Counted from the first letter of the stretch, positions 1 through 15,800 are shown. The stretch is DNA of 64,000 nt from Meandrina meandrites (GCA_963693305.1 OY855908.1:37362805-37426804); one strand, 5' to 3'. The notes: generated by a model from the letters alone, not told the origin. A program made the numbers and translations.

Positions 1-939
1 AGATATAGACTTCTAGTTATGGACTTCTGGTATGATTTAAAATGCTTATCAACCTTGATAAATTGATCCCAAACCAAACTTGAAGACAGTGAAAAAAAAA
101 ATCTTCACCTCCGCGTGTCATTTTAACAACTCGCAAAAACACGAACTCTTTGTAGAAAATATAACACTAGTTCAAAACACTCTGGTGAAAGGTAGGTTTT
201 CATTCTGTACCAACTGTCACTGGCATTAATTTAACCACCAGTGGTATTATCTTGGTGCAGAAAAGCGTGAGACATAGTCAAGCCTTTAAAAGCGGCCCCC
301 TCCTTAGCTGAAGGTCTGGATCCGCCACTGAAAAGTGAGTGTTACCATGTGGTTTTTTTCATTCATAGTTTTACCATTTTTATTTGCAAAAGTAAAGTGG
401 AAGTTTGAACGATTTTATAGCGGTTATTTTCTCACATGCGACGGTCATAGTAAAAAAATATCGAGTCCAAAAGTCGAGATTTAATAGGGGATGCCAAAAG
501 CTACCCCAAAAATTTACTTGGGAGTTCTTAGTTGCCTTCAAACCCGAGAACCAATTTAATACAGTGTATCCTGCGTTAAACGTAAAATGCATCTTAGGTG
601 ACTCCAAAAATACTTCGATAAGTCAGAATCGGAGAATTCTTTGGTAACGACATGCTTTTTCACTTGTTGACATTCAAAAATGTTTATTTATAATGAGGAA
701 TTTAGTCGGCTTCCTCAACGGCCATTAGCATGTTGAATGACCACAAGATATCTTAAATCATGCCAAATTTTTGCGTTTTATTCGGTTGCTACAGAAAACA
801 TCTAGCCATTTTTTATGCAAAGAAAAGCAACGCGTGGTCTCGTATAGAATGTTTGAGACCAGAAGCAGACCCAGACAGACCGTTTGTTCACTTTTCTTGT
901 GGAATTCATCAGCGAAAGTGGGCGAGGTACTAAAAAAAA
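1..939. other. Non-coding flank, no gene seen
   Basis: AT-rich sequence with only short open frames on both strands, none with domain-like composition or paired splice signals. I see nothing functional here. Confidence 0.5.
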
Positions 940-1307
940 CACTATATAGAGGGTGATTAAGGAGTATTGATCACGTTTCACATAAAATAAAACAGCCCTT
1001 TCACAATTCACGAAAAATATAAATTGGCATTTGACGCTTCACGGAAAATAAAAGTCAACATTTTGGAAAATGCTATGGAAATCACGATTTACGAGGATCT
1101 GAAAATTAAAATAGCCATTTCACATTTCCAGTAGTGTAGCAGCTCTCATAAGCTTGTAATTCTATTGTTCTTGTTGTTTGTACTATTGTTCTCTCAGCCA
1201 CTCATGTGAGACCTTACGAGAGCTGCTACATGACTACATTTCACAGGAAATCAAAAGGGCCGATCATGGGTCACGAAAATACCTTTTACCACCCTCTATA
1301 TAGAGTG
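940..1307. repeat. TIR foldback element with an inner hairpin
   Basis: The ends are inverted copies of CTATATAGAGGGTG: the left end reads inward from 940 and the right end reads outward to 1307. Inside, GTAGCAGCTCTC (from about 1137) and its inverted partner (to about 1231) form a second, nested hairpin. The interior also holds degenerate TTCACG/CACGA units like those at 43.8 kb and 45.5 kb. There is no coding capacity, so it is a non-autonomous element. Confidence 0.6.
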
Positions 1308-2420
1308 GTAAAATTCTTTCGCAAAATTTCGTGTTTATGGCGCTGCTTCAATCTGGATCGCGTGAATTAGAAAAACTTTAGGCGGGTCAGTGGGACTCAT
1401 TCCGTCGATGACGGTCGACCGGTGGTTTCCGTATCGAAACTGTAATATCCAAATTTTTTCTGCAAGCATGTGAAGTCATATATTAAACGAATACTGGACG
1501 CAACATTTGGATAAAAATATTGACGTTTTGGACACATATATATATTGTTCTTTGGATGCTATCTTTAGTCGGAAGGTCTGTATCCGAAGTCATGAGTACA
1601 GACCGAACGCAGTAAGTGAGGTAAAATCGTAAGTGATTGGCTAAAATCGACCAAGGGCTAAAAAGTTTATTGAACACAGTGAGTTTACCGCGTTCAAGAT
1701 GCTTGTGAATGTGAGTTTTGGCAAGGTTTTATCAGGTTAGCCGTTTTAGTAAGTCTAGTTCAATGGTTTTTGACACTGTCATGCCTGAAATATCATATTT
1801 TATAAGAATGGCTTGTAGCTTGCTACAATTGCGCTTTATTGTCTTGCAATAAAAAGAGAAAAATGCTAAAAGTGGTAAAAGCCAAAAATATCAACTAAGA
1901 GGAAAAAGTGACTTTTTATAGGTTCAAAATTTCACCAGAATGGCGGCTCTGATTTCTGGATATCCTGTCCAAACATCAATCGCAATCCACTTCCATCCTT
2001 GCAATCCTGTACTTCTTCCTCAAAGTAACTGTTCTATCGTGTTTTGTGAGATCTTTTTATCAAATGTATTCGTGTATTTGGTGGCATTTGGCAATATACT
2101 GAGGAAACTAGATAATAGAAATTTCTATGATCAGCCGTGACACTATCACAGTGTCCCTTTATAGATAACAGTATGTTTTTCAAGATTTAATTTAATATAA
2201 CTAAGAAATATGGCGATAAACAAAAAAATAAATGCCACAGCGTTTCGACGTTGGCTTACTGTCATTATCAAGTCAAAAGTGAATAAAATGGGGTACGACT
2301 AATAAATGTAAAAATAATTCCTAAGAGACATGAATTCAATGGTGAAACTATGATGATGCAATTAGGCTAGTTGCACACAGAGTCACGGAAAGAGTTTGGC
2401 ATGAATAGATTCTTTCTGAG

Positions 2421-2935
2421 TACCGTAATGATTCTATTTAGCGCCCGGGGCGCTTATTTACTTTTAGCACCTCAAAGGAGGGCGCTTATTCGAGACAGGG
2501 CGCTTATTCGGGACAGGGCGCTTATTTAATTTTTTGAGAAACAACCAAATGTTCAAAACAAAACTTTATAAATATTAAAATAACTAGCAACAACAGAAAC
2601 TGTAACGGTAACAAATTGATAAAAGTTCAGTTACTTTTCAAAGAACTGTTCATTTTAGCAGTAAATATATATATGTACGGTACGGTGAATGTTCTTGAGT
2701 TTATCTACGGTAACTAACAATAACAGAACCTGTAACAGTAACAAATCGGATAGGGACGCTTATGAGAATAGGGGCGCTTATTATAATAGGGGCGCTTGTA
2801 AGAATGGGGCGCTTATTAGAATGGGGGCGCTAATTGGAATAGGGGCGCTTATTGACAAAAACGCATTCGAAGGGCGCGCTTATTCGGAAGGGGGCGCTTA
2901 TTGGAAGGAGGGCACTAAATCGAATCATTACGGTA
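2421..2935. mobile_element. MITE carrying a GGGCGCTTATT minisatellite
   Basis: The termini are inverted repeats of about 25 bp beginning TACCGTAATGATTC and flanked by TA. The interior contains two blocks (about 2460-2530 and 2755-2910) of a tandem unit of the form GGGCGCTTATTnnnA, so the element is largely a minisatellite between transposon ends. The open frame across it is only the translated repeat. The element ends a few bases before the SINE that follows. Confidence 0.75.
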
Positions 2936-2945
2936 TTTGACTCTG

Positions 2946-3120
2946 GGAAGTAGCCTGGCCTAGTGGTTAGGGCGCTGGACTTGTAATCCGGAGGTCCCGG
3001 GTTCAAATTCTCCTTCCTGCCCCTGGATGGATTTGTCTTCGGTGGTCCTTCACGCTTTGTAAATAGCCAGCTGGTCTGCCTCCCGCCAGATGAGATTTTT
3101 ATCAAGTTTCTGTTTTATTT
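2946..3120 (+). mobile_element. tRNA-derived SINE
   Basis: The head is tRNA-like, with an A-box-like TAGTGGTTAGGGC at 2961-2973, an anticodon-arm-like segment with loop CTTGTAA, and a B-box-like GGTTCAAATTC at 2999-3009. It is followed by a roughly 100 bp non-tRNA body and T-rich sequence. The extra body and the lack of a tRNA 3' end argue for a SINE rather than a functional tRNA gene. The 3' limit is approximate. Confidence 0.7.
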
Positions 3121-3728
3121 ACAATATTTGTTTGTTTATTTCTCAGTGTCCCCAACTAGCACAGTAGTAATAAAGATATCGACACTTAAATAAAGTGACT
3201 TATTTATTTTATTTTATTTTCAATTCCTTAATGAAGCATCTCAAAGATTAAACAATCAAACTTCGATCTGCATTTTTTCAAAATAGAGGCTGAATTGTCT
3301 TCCAAATCAGACTTCGGTATATCACGTTCCTCTAGCCATGTCTAGATGATTCCCGATTGCTAATGATTTAGTTGTTGCTGTTTTTAATGTGAACATATTA
3401 TAGGAGTCTGTGTAGATCAGTACTACAATTATAAAAGTAAAGGCTAAAACCGTGTTCTCCATTAAAACCTAAGAGTAAGAGCTCGGTCATCATATCACCA
3501 AATTTTATAGCCACAACGGCCTCATTAATAGCTTGTCGAGAAGAGCAGAGCGGTATTTAGTGTGTTCGCAGCAGAATGCGACGAAATTCGCTTGCAATTT
3601 TCGTTTGCGATCGGTACCAGATAAGCAGATGATGTGGTAGTAAAAGATTACAGTGTTATAAAGTTTTTAAGAGTAAGAGTATTGACACATTGACTGAAAT
3701 GTTCAAGGGCATTCGTCAACTATAATAC

Positions 3729-4280
3729 CCTTGTGGAAGGGATAGCTTTCACCGTACTACCGCATGTTGTGTTTTTATCCCCCAAAATCTCCAGAATTTT
3801 AAAATAGTTTCTTTGGCTGGTGATTAAAGGCCCTGTAATACGAGCAACATTTTAATTTGTTCAACTTCTCATGCAACATTGTTGCATCTCAATTTGAACG
3901 AGTTGTTGCTCGTATCACTACCGCATGCTCAACTTGTCTCGCAACAAATTTCAGTGTTGCAAGTTGAGAAAAATTGTTGCAAAAAGTAGAACTTGGTTCT
4001 ACTTTCTGCAACATGTTGCTGCAACTTGTAACACTGAAATTTGTTGCGAGGCAAGTTGAGCATGTGGTAGTAATACGGGCAACAACTCGTTCAACTTGCA
4101 ATGCAACAATGTTGCGAGACAAGTTGAAAAAAAGTGTTGCTCGTATTACTGGGCCTTAAATGTCCAATTTTCGCTTGCAGTGTTTTAACTCATATCTTCG
4201 TGCAATATGCAATAACAAAAACAACAACAACAACAACAGCATAGGCTCGCAAAGGACACTGGATGACGGTGTCGCTTTAG
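3729..4280. repeat. Older dispersed repeat, copy A, split by a MITE
   Basis: Both flanks of the MITE at 3828-4155 match a second copy at 11374-11541. Shared landmarks are TTGTGGAAGGGA, GCATGTTGTGTTTTTA, and GAGGCTCGCAAAGGACACTGG. Removing the MITE and one TTAA gives a continuous alignment to copy B, so this is an old repeat with a later insertion. It also carries a short CAA-type microsatellite near 4215-4240. Confidence 0.7.
3828..4155. mobile_element. TTAA-flanked MITE (piggyBac-type target site)
   Basis: The element lies between TTAA at 3824-3827 and TTAA at 4156-4159. Its ends are inverted: AGGCCCTGTAATACGAGCAAC at the left, and GTTGCTCGTATTACTGGGCC at the right. The body has further imperfect inverted copies of GCAACAA/TTGTTGC motifs around a centre near 3990. 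No transposase is present. TTAA duplication is typical of piggyBac-like (and Kolobok) elements; assignment to either is inference. Confidence 0.82.
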
Positions 4281-4532
4281 TCTTTGTACGCTGAGTAGGG
4301 CGTAAGATCATTCATCACTTTTGCCGGTTCGCATTTTGGATTGTCTGTATTTTACAAAACTTATGGATGAAAACAAAAAGTGGCGTTGCAAAGAACGGAA
4401 CCTGTGTCTTCTGTATCAGTGAGCATTCTAGGGGAGCTCTAGAAGAAACAACTTTCTTTATGGACAACATTCAACTCATATCGATGGATGTTCCTACTGC
4501 AGAAGATCATGAGTGTTTTAATACTGCTGAAT

Positions 4533-4783
4533 CAGGGCCGTAGGCAGGATTTTGCTTGGGTGGGTGCGAGCGCCGGAAGTACGAGTGTCTAGGGAGGATC
4601 CGGGGGTGTATTTTTCCCGGGCAATTTTGAAAAATCAACTTTTTGAAGTCTACTTTTTTCTTGATCTGAGAGTCATTTTAACCCTCACTCTCAGATTAAG
4701 GGGAACTTTCCAGCGCGTGAGGGGGTGCAGACGAACTCATCGCACCCCCCACCCCCACCCCCACCCCCCTGCCTACGCGCCTG
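4533..4783. mobile_element. Small TIR element in the Mnx 3' flank
   Basis: The inverted termini are CAGGGCCGTAGGCAGG on the left and CCTGCCTACGCGCCTG on the right. The right arm contains a run of CACCCC units (4745-4770). It lies 48 bp beyond the stop codon of the Mnx-like gene and so may lie in its 3' UTR. Confidence 0.65.
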
Positions 4784-4830
4784 TGTATTTACAATGTAAT
4801 CATATTTATCATATAAGTTACTCCAATTCA

Positions 4831-7548
<2,718 letters not shown>

Positions 7549-10500
7549 TTTTTCAGGTTGAATGTTTCAAGCAAGAGTTCATTCCATGTCGATTGAATTA
7601 GGTCGTCTGTCGTGTTGACGTGTGATGTCGCCTTTATGAAGCGTTCTTCACTCACTTAATGTTATTCCAACTATCTTCTTATTCACACACTAATTCAATT
7701 ACTATTCCTTCCTGTGATTGGCAGCGCTGGCGACAATTAGTTTCTAATCTTTTGTTAATGAAAGCTGATGAAGGTTGAATAAAGAGTAAAGTGGAACAAT
7801 CACGCCCTAATTAGCATTAATTTCGATATAATTTGTTCAAAGGTCCTAATCGCCCACATTACCAGGTCGATTGTTGAGCTGTAACGTATCAATGAAAATA
7901 TCAATCACTTCTAGTTTCGCCACAGAAATTGAACAATAGAGTCGCGGATCCAATTTGTCTTCATTTGAGTCTGTCTCGCATTTGGTTTAGAGACAGATCT
8001 AATGCAAACGCTTGGTTTAATTTCAGCAAAGAAAGATATCTTTCGCAGATTAAGCTCCACTGTCTCGCTAACACCTTGTGTTGGCCTTAAGATTTACAAA
8101 ACCAAAGTTTATACCCCGATTCAAATATGCCGTGACATTTGTGCGCGTTTTCCTGTTTGTGGCAGGTATGTCAAGTTAAATTAACAAGTTGCGAACGAAC
8201 CGTTTGGGGGGTAAAATGAAGCTAGTTAAGCAGTCAAACTTAGGAAATGTTACCATTATACAGACGCACAAAAGACTTTTCACCTTTTAATTTGCACAAC
8301 TCGTATGACTGTTCCTTCTCGAGATTTGGAACTACAAATAACTTTTGCCTTCATAAACTAGCTGTCCACCATCCGCCAATCCGAAATCGAGAGCGAGACT
8401 TTAACTGCAATCAAACTCCAGCCACCGCGCTTGCTAATAAAGAGTATAGGCTTGTGTATACATTTCAAAGTACACACAGTCAATGTCGGAGACCTTATTT
8501 AGAGGACTTACACAAAAGTTGTTTGCTTTGCAACCCCCACAGCTTAACTTTTTCATGAACAATCGCGCTAACAAAGAAACAAATTTAGTCTCCTTTGATT
8601 TTCATGCAAATTTTAAGGCGTGGGCTCGGTAAGAATTACTTTCTTTGTACTCACAGGTTTAGTGTAACGATAGAGCAATAAACAGGAAATCGAGTTCTTT
8701 TCAATCTTCCGATGGTAATAAAGCTGTCTTTTGTTGCTGACAGCTTTCTTTGCAGATGTTGTGTTCCTGATTTTTGCCTAATAATCATGGAAATTCAATT
8801 TGGCTTTTGTTCCTCGTTCAATGAGAGAATGACAATCTTTTCTGTCATTGTGCCTTAATTAAGCTAATCGTTTTATTTTGAAAGGGTTTACCACGGAATA
8901 AAGTAATTGTCAGCGGAGATACAATCATTTCAGAGGCAATTTGTCGAGTTTTTTGACAAGCTTTAAGCTCGCATTGTACGACATTGCGTGTGCAGTTCGT
9001 TTCGGTACATATACAGCAACAAACGCAGCCCTTGTTTGGTTAATTTGACTCGCGTTTTGGTGAACAAACTTAAAATTGAGTTCATTTCTATAAAAAGCTG
9101 TTAAGTTTAGTAATTTTTACGGATTACACCCTTCCGTGATTCACTTGGCTATGAAGGTAATTATTCATGCACAAAGAAACAAGCTTAAATGATCAGAAAA
9201 CATTTCAATCAGGGTTAACAGGAAAAAGGCGACAAATGGTCGGTCAACCAAAGAAAGAAACTTTTGAAAACGTGTAAGAACACAACAGCAATTCTTTCCT
9301 CCCCGTTGCTTTTTCTTTTCCTTTTGAGTCGTTAAGTAATAGTTTTGGAATTTTCACGAGAAAAATTCTTGATATAGGTAGTCAACCCTAGCCCCTGGCC
9401 TTAGCACTTCCCTCATGCATTACTTCTGCATACCCGCATCCGGAGAAACAATAACTAACTTTACAATAAGGAAATCTTTTTCTCTGCCTACACTCACATA
9501 TGTTGTTGGTAGCATTAATTTTTTTGGATGATAAATGCTGCTTTATAGAGCAATTTATTTCATCATTGGTAAACAAAAGGTTGCAAACGGAAATGCCAAA
9601 TCAAATTATTTCAAAGTGCCATAATTTTTCTTTAGCGCGTTTTGCTCTAATCTGCCAAAGATTAATCTGAAACCTTTTTTTAGCGCGACATTCAAGTTTT
9701 ATTTAACATCAGTCGCTTGGGTTGGTGAATAATAAAAAAGGGCGTATAAAAGAATTTTGGAAGCTAACATATCATGATATACACATTTAGTTCAACTCGG
9801 GAAAGGAAATTGCGATGTAATGCTATTCAAGAGATAAAAACACCCGCAAACGTTCTCAATTATAACTAATAAATCTTATATAAGCGCCATCATAGCTTTT
9901 AAAATCACGACATTTTGATTCAAATTATCGTTTAATTCGACAACAATGAAATTTTGGATGCGAGTTTTAGTCCGTATTCGATCGCTTATCTGATTGTCGA
10001 TAAAGCGTTCATGCACGAGTAATGTAATTAATTTTAATTTATATATTTCTTAGCAATTTATGTCATTTATCTCAACATGCTGAGCAGATCGCATTTTTTC
10101 AAGCCTATTGCATTTCCTTGTCTCTTTTCTGTTTTCCCCGTAGTGCTCAATGTTTGTTGAAAATCTATAGCGGCATTGCACAGGTGAAAATGTTTGATTA
10201 AAACCTCTTCGACTGTTCATGGTAGCTCGATAGCTTGCGAGTCGAATTGACAAATGCATCGTTTCGCTCGGCTAAGATTAACACACAACAAATACAAGTT
10301 AATTTTTTAATGGTTTTTCGTAAATTTCTGACCTTTTCCCGAAATTTCATAAAAGGGTCACTGGTCATGAGGTCGTTTCTAAACATTAACCGGACATTTC
10401 CGAAACATGCCGAAGATTTCCGTAAATTTTCTAAAACTGATCCGAAGAAATATTTCTCGACACCTCGTGTCCGCTTTAAACCTGGACATCTAATCTAAGG

Positions 10501-11119
10501 TCAGAAGCCGGAAAGACAAGGCACTGGACTATATAATCAGATTATGAGCTCGAGATTTGATAGAGTGATGGCCGAATCAGCCATCACACCATAGAAATAG
10601 AGAGCGAAAAATCTAATTATTTTCAGAAGTATTCTAACTGAATTTTCTTCAAATAACGAATTCCAACTATTTATGTACATTTTAAATAGTATAAAACTCT
10701 ACGTTTCAGCAATATATCATGTGGACCGAATTATCATTTGAACTCTCTGCTGTTTGTGCGTAGTTCTCTCCGTAGTTTTAATTTCGATTGAGAAGATATA
10801 TCAAACACTCGTGAGAGTGTTTTATCACATGTCCAAACACCTCGAAGTTCGTCAAAAATACTCCGCTACGCGTCGTATTTTCAACTCTCTTCTCGGTGCT
10901 TGGAAATGTGATGAAACACTCCCCCTCGTGTTTGATACATTACATAAAAGTTTTTTTTCATTGAGACAACACAACAACATAAAAACAGCAAAATTATTTT
11001 AAAAAGAGACACAAGCTATATCACGATGTTTTAGGTCATTTTAGGCTGTTCACAGTAATCTATTTTCCCTTTTTTCCTTCGAAAAATTTGTTGAACGCAA
11101 AAAGGAATGGTGAGAGAAC
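7549..11119. other. Upstream DNA of Mnx, non-coding
   Basis: About 3.5 kb with no gene I can recognise on either strand and no obvious transposon. A CCAAT-box-like GATTGGC lies at 7717-7723, in the upstream direction for the minus-strand Mnx gene. Small open frames here lack splice context or conserved composition. Confidence 0.5.
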
Positions 11120-11196
11120 TGGACGCCAGTGCTTTATACATTACTGACTTCCGTCAACCATAATGCTTTGCGTAATAGGCCATATTCGTATTCTCG

Positions 11197-11229
<33 letters not shown>

Positions 11230-11541
11230 TATGCGGGTTAATCTTTTCACATGCAAATCACACGAAGCTCTTTTTAATGATATTCCCCCGCATTAGCCTC
11301 CATTGCAAGCTAGATCCAGGCCAATACCGAGAATACGAATATGACCTATTTCTGTAATGCAAAACTTACAGATTTTTTGTGGAAGGGACAACTTTCATCA
11401 AACTGCATGTTGTGTTTTTAACGCCCAATATCTTCAGGATTTAAAATTGTCTCTTAAGCTGATTTAAATGTCTCATTTTTGATGTGATATGCAACAACAG
11501 AGGCTCGCAAAGGACACTGGTTGACAGTGCCCCTTTAAGAG
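11120..11541. repeat. Older dispersed repeat, copy B, split by a foldback
   Basis: Sequence 11374-11541 matches copy A at 3.7-4.3 kb but lacks its MITE: where A has TTAA-MITE-TTAA, this copy reads GATTTAAATGTC without interruption. The part before the foldback (CCGTCAACCATAATGC, near 11153-11166) matches CGTCAACTATAATACC in copy A, so the foldback at 11163-11361 is a separate insertion into this copy. Confidence 0.65.
11163..11361. mobile_element. Foldback (long-arm hairpin) element
   Basis: Arms of about 76 bp, 11163-11238 and 11285-11361, are near-perfect inverted copies; the core TATTCGTATTCTCGGTATTGG appears on the left and its complement on the right. A loop of about 46 bp separates them. 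There is no coding content. Confidence 0.78.
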
Positions 11542-11824
11542 GTTCCCAAAGTTAAGATTCCCTATAACTAAACGAGAAATCGACTGCTGAAAATATTGTT
11601 ATTCCGCCCTGAACACTCTAAGTGAGACGAAAACCTGTAATTCACACCCCAGACGACGAGCCTCCCAGCCCCTTCCATACGGAAGTTCTCCTCTACTCTC
11701 CCCCCTCCCCATCGTCGATGATAATTACCGGCTCCGGGATTTACAATCATTTATTCTGTTGTACTATCAAATAAGCCAGCTTCGCCACACACTCCACATC
11801 ACTGGGAACAGGGTGTATTTAGAT

Positions 11825-11920
11825 AGAGTAGAGTAGAGTAGAGTAGAGTAGAGTAGAGTAGAGTAGAGTAGAGTAGAGTAGAGTAGAGTAGAGTAGAGTA
11901 GAGTAGAGTAGAGTGGAGTC
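11825..11920. repeat. (GAGTA)n microsatellite
   Basis: About 18 uninterrupted GAGTA units, with degenerate units at the right end (GAGTGGAGTCGAGTG). Confidence 0.95.
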
Positions 11921-12336
11921 GAGTGTATATGACATAACTATTGAAAATAAAATAAAATAAAGCTCGTTAACCCAATATTATTTATTGAAGTTATAATTAC
12001 AAGATGGAAATGAATAAACTGTTCAAGTGTCAGTGGATATAAACCGATAGAAACCTGTTTGTATTTACGTTCTAAGTTTTTCTAATATTTCTCAGTTTCG
12101 TGTATGCTCGTCTCACTGAATAAATAACTTGTTTTTCTTAGATAAATTTGTCACGTTTAGACAAGACTGTCTTTATATACAATTTTAGCAACTGGTTCAA
12201 ATCAGTACGGATGGCACAAATCTACAGCTGAAATTTATGGCGTTTGTCGTTTCTTATCCACCGCGATCTTATACTATTTAAACCATCCTTGGTCCTTTTT
12301 AGTTTATTATTAATTCTTTGATGTTTTTCTACCTTA

Positions 12337-12618
12337 GAGCGGTTTTTCACTTGAGTGTCGAAAGTAATTCGCGTTTGCTTTGGTTTTGCATTACTGTGCT
12401 CAGTGATTGGCTTTAAAAACTCGCGCCACTTTCTCAACCAATCAGAAGTAAAACCAATCCCAATCGCGAGTGGCTTGCGCACGTTTTCCCGCGCTTTGCA
12501 CCGGCTACATGTATTTGCTTCGAGTTTTGATTGGTTCAAAGGATTGTCTATGTCCTTTGTGATTGGCCAGAGTGATTACTTTGGTTTTGGTTTTACGACA
12601 GTCATTTGAAAACTGCTC
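12337..12618. mobile_element. TA-flanked MITE, copy 1
   Basis: The left end GAGCGGTTTTTCACTTGAGTG and right end CAGTCATTTGAAAACTGCTC are inverted copies, and TA is present on both sides (12335-12336 and 12619-12620). The interior has several ATTGG/CCAAT motifs. A diverged copy lies at about 37951-38174 in an intron of the receptor gene. It falls in the 3' flank of the rough-like gene. Confidence 0.7.
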
Positions 12619-12846
12619 TAAAAATAAAACTTATATTTTTAGTTTTTTTCGATTTCAAAGTAAATTAGTACACATAATATTTTGTCATAAAGTCTTTACT
12701 GAGGGTATCCTATAGACAATTTTTATATTTTTATAAATTGAAATCTGAAATAGCGTACTGAGAAGTAATAACCAAATTGTCGTACAACGAAATGTAAACT
12801 GTACAAGGAAAAGCATTTTCCTAACACCTCCCCCCAAGTTCACAAT

Positions 12847-15800
12847 TTATACAACTCTCTGACTGATGCTACCGGGCACCTGAGGCATGGCGGGATTGTT
12901 CTTGTAGTAGTGGGGGGAGTAATAATTGAAGTAAGATGACGGATACGTGATCCCTGCCCCGGCAGCGTAACTTGCTATTCTCAGTTGTTGATCCATCTGC
13001 GCTTTCTCCAGTCGCTTGTCTTTCGCTCGGCGATTCTGGAACCATATTTTCACTTGTGTTTCGGTCAGGCTAAGGCACGCTGCGAGTTCAAATCGCCTGG
13101 AGCGGGTGATGTATTCGTTTTGGTGGAATTCAAGCTCAAGCTTTAGAGTCTGTTCGCTCGTGAAAGTCGTGCGTTGACGTCGCGTCTTGCTTTCCTTTCT
13201 TTTGCGTCTCTGAGGAGCTGTGAGAACACAATGACAAACATTTCTTTATTATACCATCAGTGACACGAAAAACAGCAAGCAGAACTTTTGAGTCCGTCCC
13301 AGTTGTAACGATAGACCGGGAGTCGTATGGCTATATAATCGCATATAACTCCGGTTTCTATAGCGTGAAGTAGCTAGGAATATTGCTTCTCCCTCTGGAC
13401 GGGATGCTAGTCCCAGCATTCTGTCAGGTTGCCCCAACTATTGCCCAAGAACTCAACTCAATGACCTCGATCAGGGCTCAAAGCTGAGACCAAACAACAC
13501 GCTATAGGTCACCTCGTCAGCCAATACGAAAGGTATAGGATAAAAACTGCATCTACTTCCTAACAAAACCTCGAAACACACCGAAGTAGTGACGCGCCTT
13601 ACGAGCACGCTTTAACGCCAAAACATGGTTAATAGAGGGAAATGGTTAGGAAGCCCAGGAAAGTTCTTTTGAAGAGTTTTGTTCACTCTTCTGGGGGGGG
13701 GGGGGGGGGGTGGGGTCGACCGTGCACAAAACCTGACAAAATATAATAGGTGATTACACGTGTGTTCATGCAACTCGCCAATAGAAACATTGCGATTACG
13801 TAATTCATGCATAGTGTATGAGAGCAAACCAAATTATGTTCAGGGATATGGACCTTTCAACCTCAATCTTGGCCTCTTTGTTTGCTCCTTTGATGTTTGC
13901 CGGGCTTCACAACCATTTCCCTCTATTAACTATGGTCAAAATCATGCAATAAAATCACCAGTTCAGAAAAGGCGTAACAAAAGGGGACTTAAAGTGAAAA
14001 ACTGGCAAAGCACTGAACAAACACAAAACTCAAATCAGTTTAAATTGCCCAAATTGCAGGAAATGCTTCTTTTATGGCTAAAGAGTAATGATGTTGCTTA
14101 GTTTTGGAGTTAATTTTTTTTATTGCAACTTTTGATACATTATCATAAATAGTGTGTAATGTCATTTTATAATTGGTCTGACCAACTCCACATTTAATGA
14201 GTGCTACGCCATCAATTGTATTGCAAGTTCCTGTTGGTTTTTATGGTCTTAACCCACGCAAAACTATTTTAAAATGGAACTTGGATAATTATAAGGTGGA
14301 CAAAATCTCAATGAAAATTTAAAATTTCGTTTGATTAGTGCAACGCGCACAAAATGTTGTTATTATGCAGTGAAATTAGGAAACTACAATTTTAAAAACT
14401 TGAGAAAACATAGCGATTAAGTCTCCCAGTTTATTGCCTCGTGTTATTCTTATTAATTAGTAGTATCACTTTCATAAAATTCAATTGACTTCCTCAGAAA
14501 AGCTTTATGGTTTAGTTAGTAGGTCAATTGGACTTCGTAAGTTCAAATACTGTCGAAGATGGGCAAAATATAACTGAAGGTCACATTCATATATTTTAGT
14601 TTCACTTGTTATGGCCTTTTTTGCCTGACATTAACAGTATCAGTGAGATTACTGAAAATGAGGATTTGTCGTGATGGAAAAATTGCACAATTAAAGCCGT
14701 TTAATCAACGGCAAAAATCGAAAACTGTTTAATGTGGGAATTGAAAAACGTGTTCCATTTGGGAAAACTGTTATACACCCGGAAAACTCTTCAAATAAAT
14801 TGTAGAATCTGTTTCTAGGCACATTGTCCTTTTTAATACTGAATCGCAAAACAAGGAAAATCCAGGGTGCATTGAAATGGTATCGTTGATGGTGTGTGTC
14901 GTTATTGCAACTAATACCTCCTCATGGATAACCGCGTAAAATTTAACATATCCTTTTAATGAGCAGACCATTAACAATTTACAATTTTCCTTTTTCTTGA
15001 CGCTGAGCCAGAACAAACAACAAAAGATATCCACTTAATTATGTCGGTGAGAACTGTTGTATGTTAGCTTTTGTTTACGGGCACGGCATACTACCTACTG
15101 AAATGGTTCTTTAGGAAATGCGCGACGATACGTGGTGAAAAGAACTTGAACAAACAAAACTATCTTCTACTGACCTTGGAATTGAAAACAAAAACGAGAT
15201 TGTGTCATCTGTCATTTTCAAAAGTGTTCTCATGATTACTACATGACGAAGAAAATGATCAGAGGTTTTTTCTGAAAGAATGTTTTTATTGTTGTAGTTT
15301 TATGACCAAGTGTTGAACCGTTAAATATTATTTATGTTTTTTTTTTCTTCGCGAGTTGTCGCTGATTTTGGCCCTGCGTAGGTTTGAAATCTTTTTGGAA
15401 TGATTATCGTCGGCCAGGATGTGCAATTTTATATTACTTAGCAAATGTCTTGCTTAATGGTGCTTAAACTGGTCCTCGGCGCTGGTGTAAAGATATTATT
15501 TAAGCTAATTTTGAAGCACTTAACTAAACTATACCGATAACAGCACGCTTTTAAGTGTAAAGAACAAAAACTGGAAATCGAACGTTAGCATTTATGGGTG
15601 TATCGAATGCCTTGGCGATTTAATCAATTTCCGGGTTATGACAAACATTTCTTTATTATACCATCAGGGACATGAAAAACAGCAGGCAGAACTTTTGATA
15701 AATAAAAGATTGGTCTTATTTCTCCTGGCTTACCTAGCGGGATTAATAGCTTACCAAAAAGTTATGACGCAAAACTTCGTTATCAAGTGAAAAGTTTCTT

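Noticed and set aside
2689..2940. Open frame with repeated Gly-Ala-Leu/Tyr units
   Set aside because: It is the translated minisatellite inside the MITE at 2421-2935, and it has no gene context.
2946..3020. Possible functional tRNA gene
   Set aside because: A and B boxes are present, but the stems are imperfect and a SINE body follows. The same applies to the heads at 26437-26690 and 31421-31690.
3889..4159. Open frames rich in Ala/Thr/Val on both strands
   Set aside because: They lie wholly within the TTAA MITE; the similar peptides on the two strands result from its inverted repeats.
11163..11361. Long hairpin considered as a microRNA precursor
   Set aside because: Arms of about 76 bp are nearly identical along their full length and the unit sits inside a dispersed repeat, which fits a foldback element better.
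11825..11920. Tandem array considered as a CRISPR or telomere-like repeat
   Set aside because: It is a simple GAGTA microsatellite without spacers, in a eukaryotic genome.
12222..12609. Open frames of 84-105 codons on both strands
   Set aside because: They overlap the TA-flanked MITE at 12337-12618 and neither has domain-like sequence.
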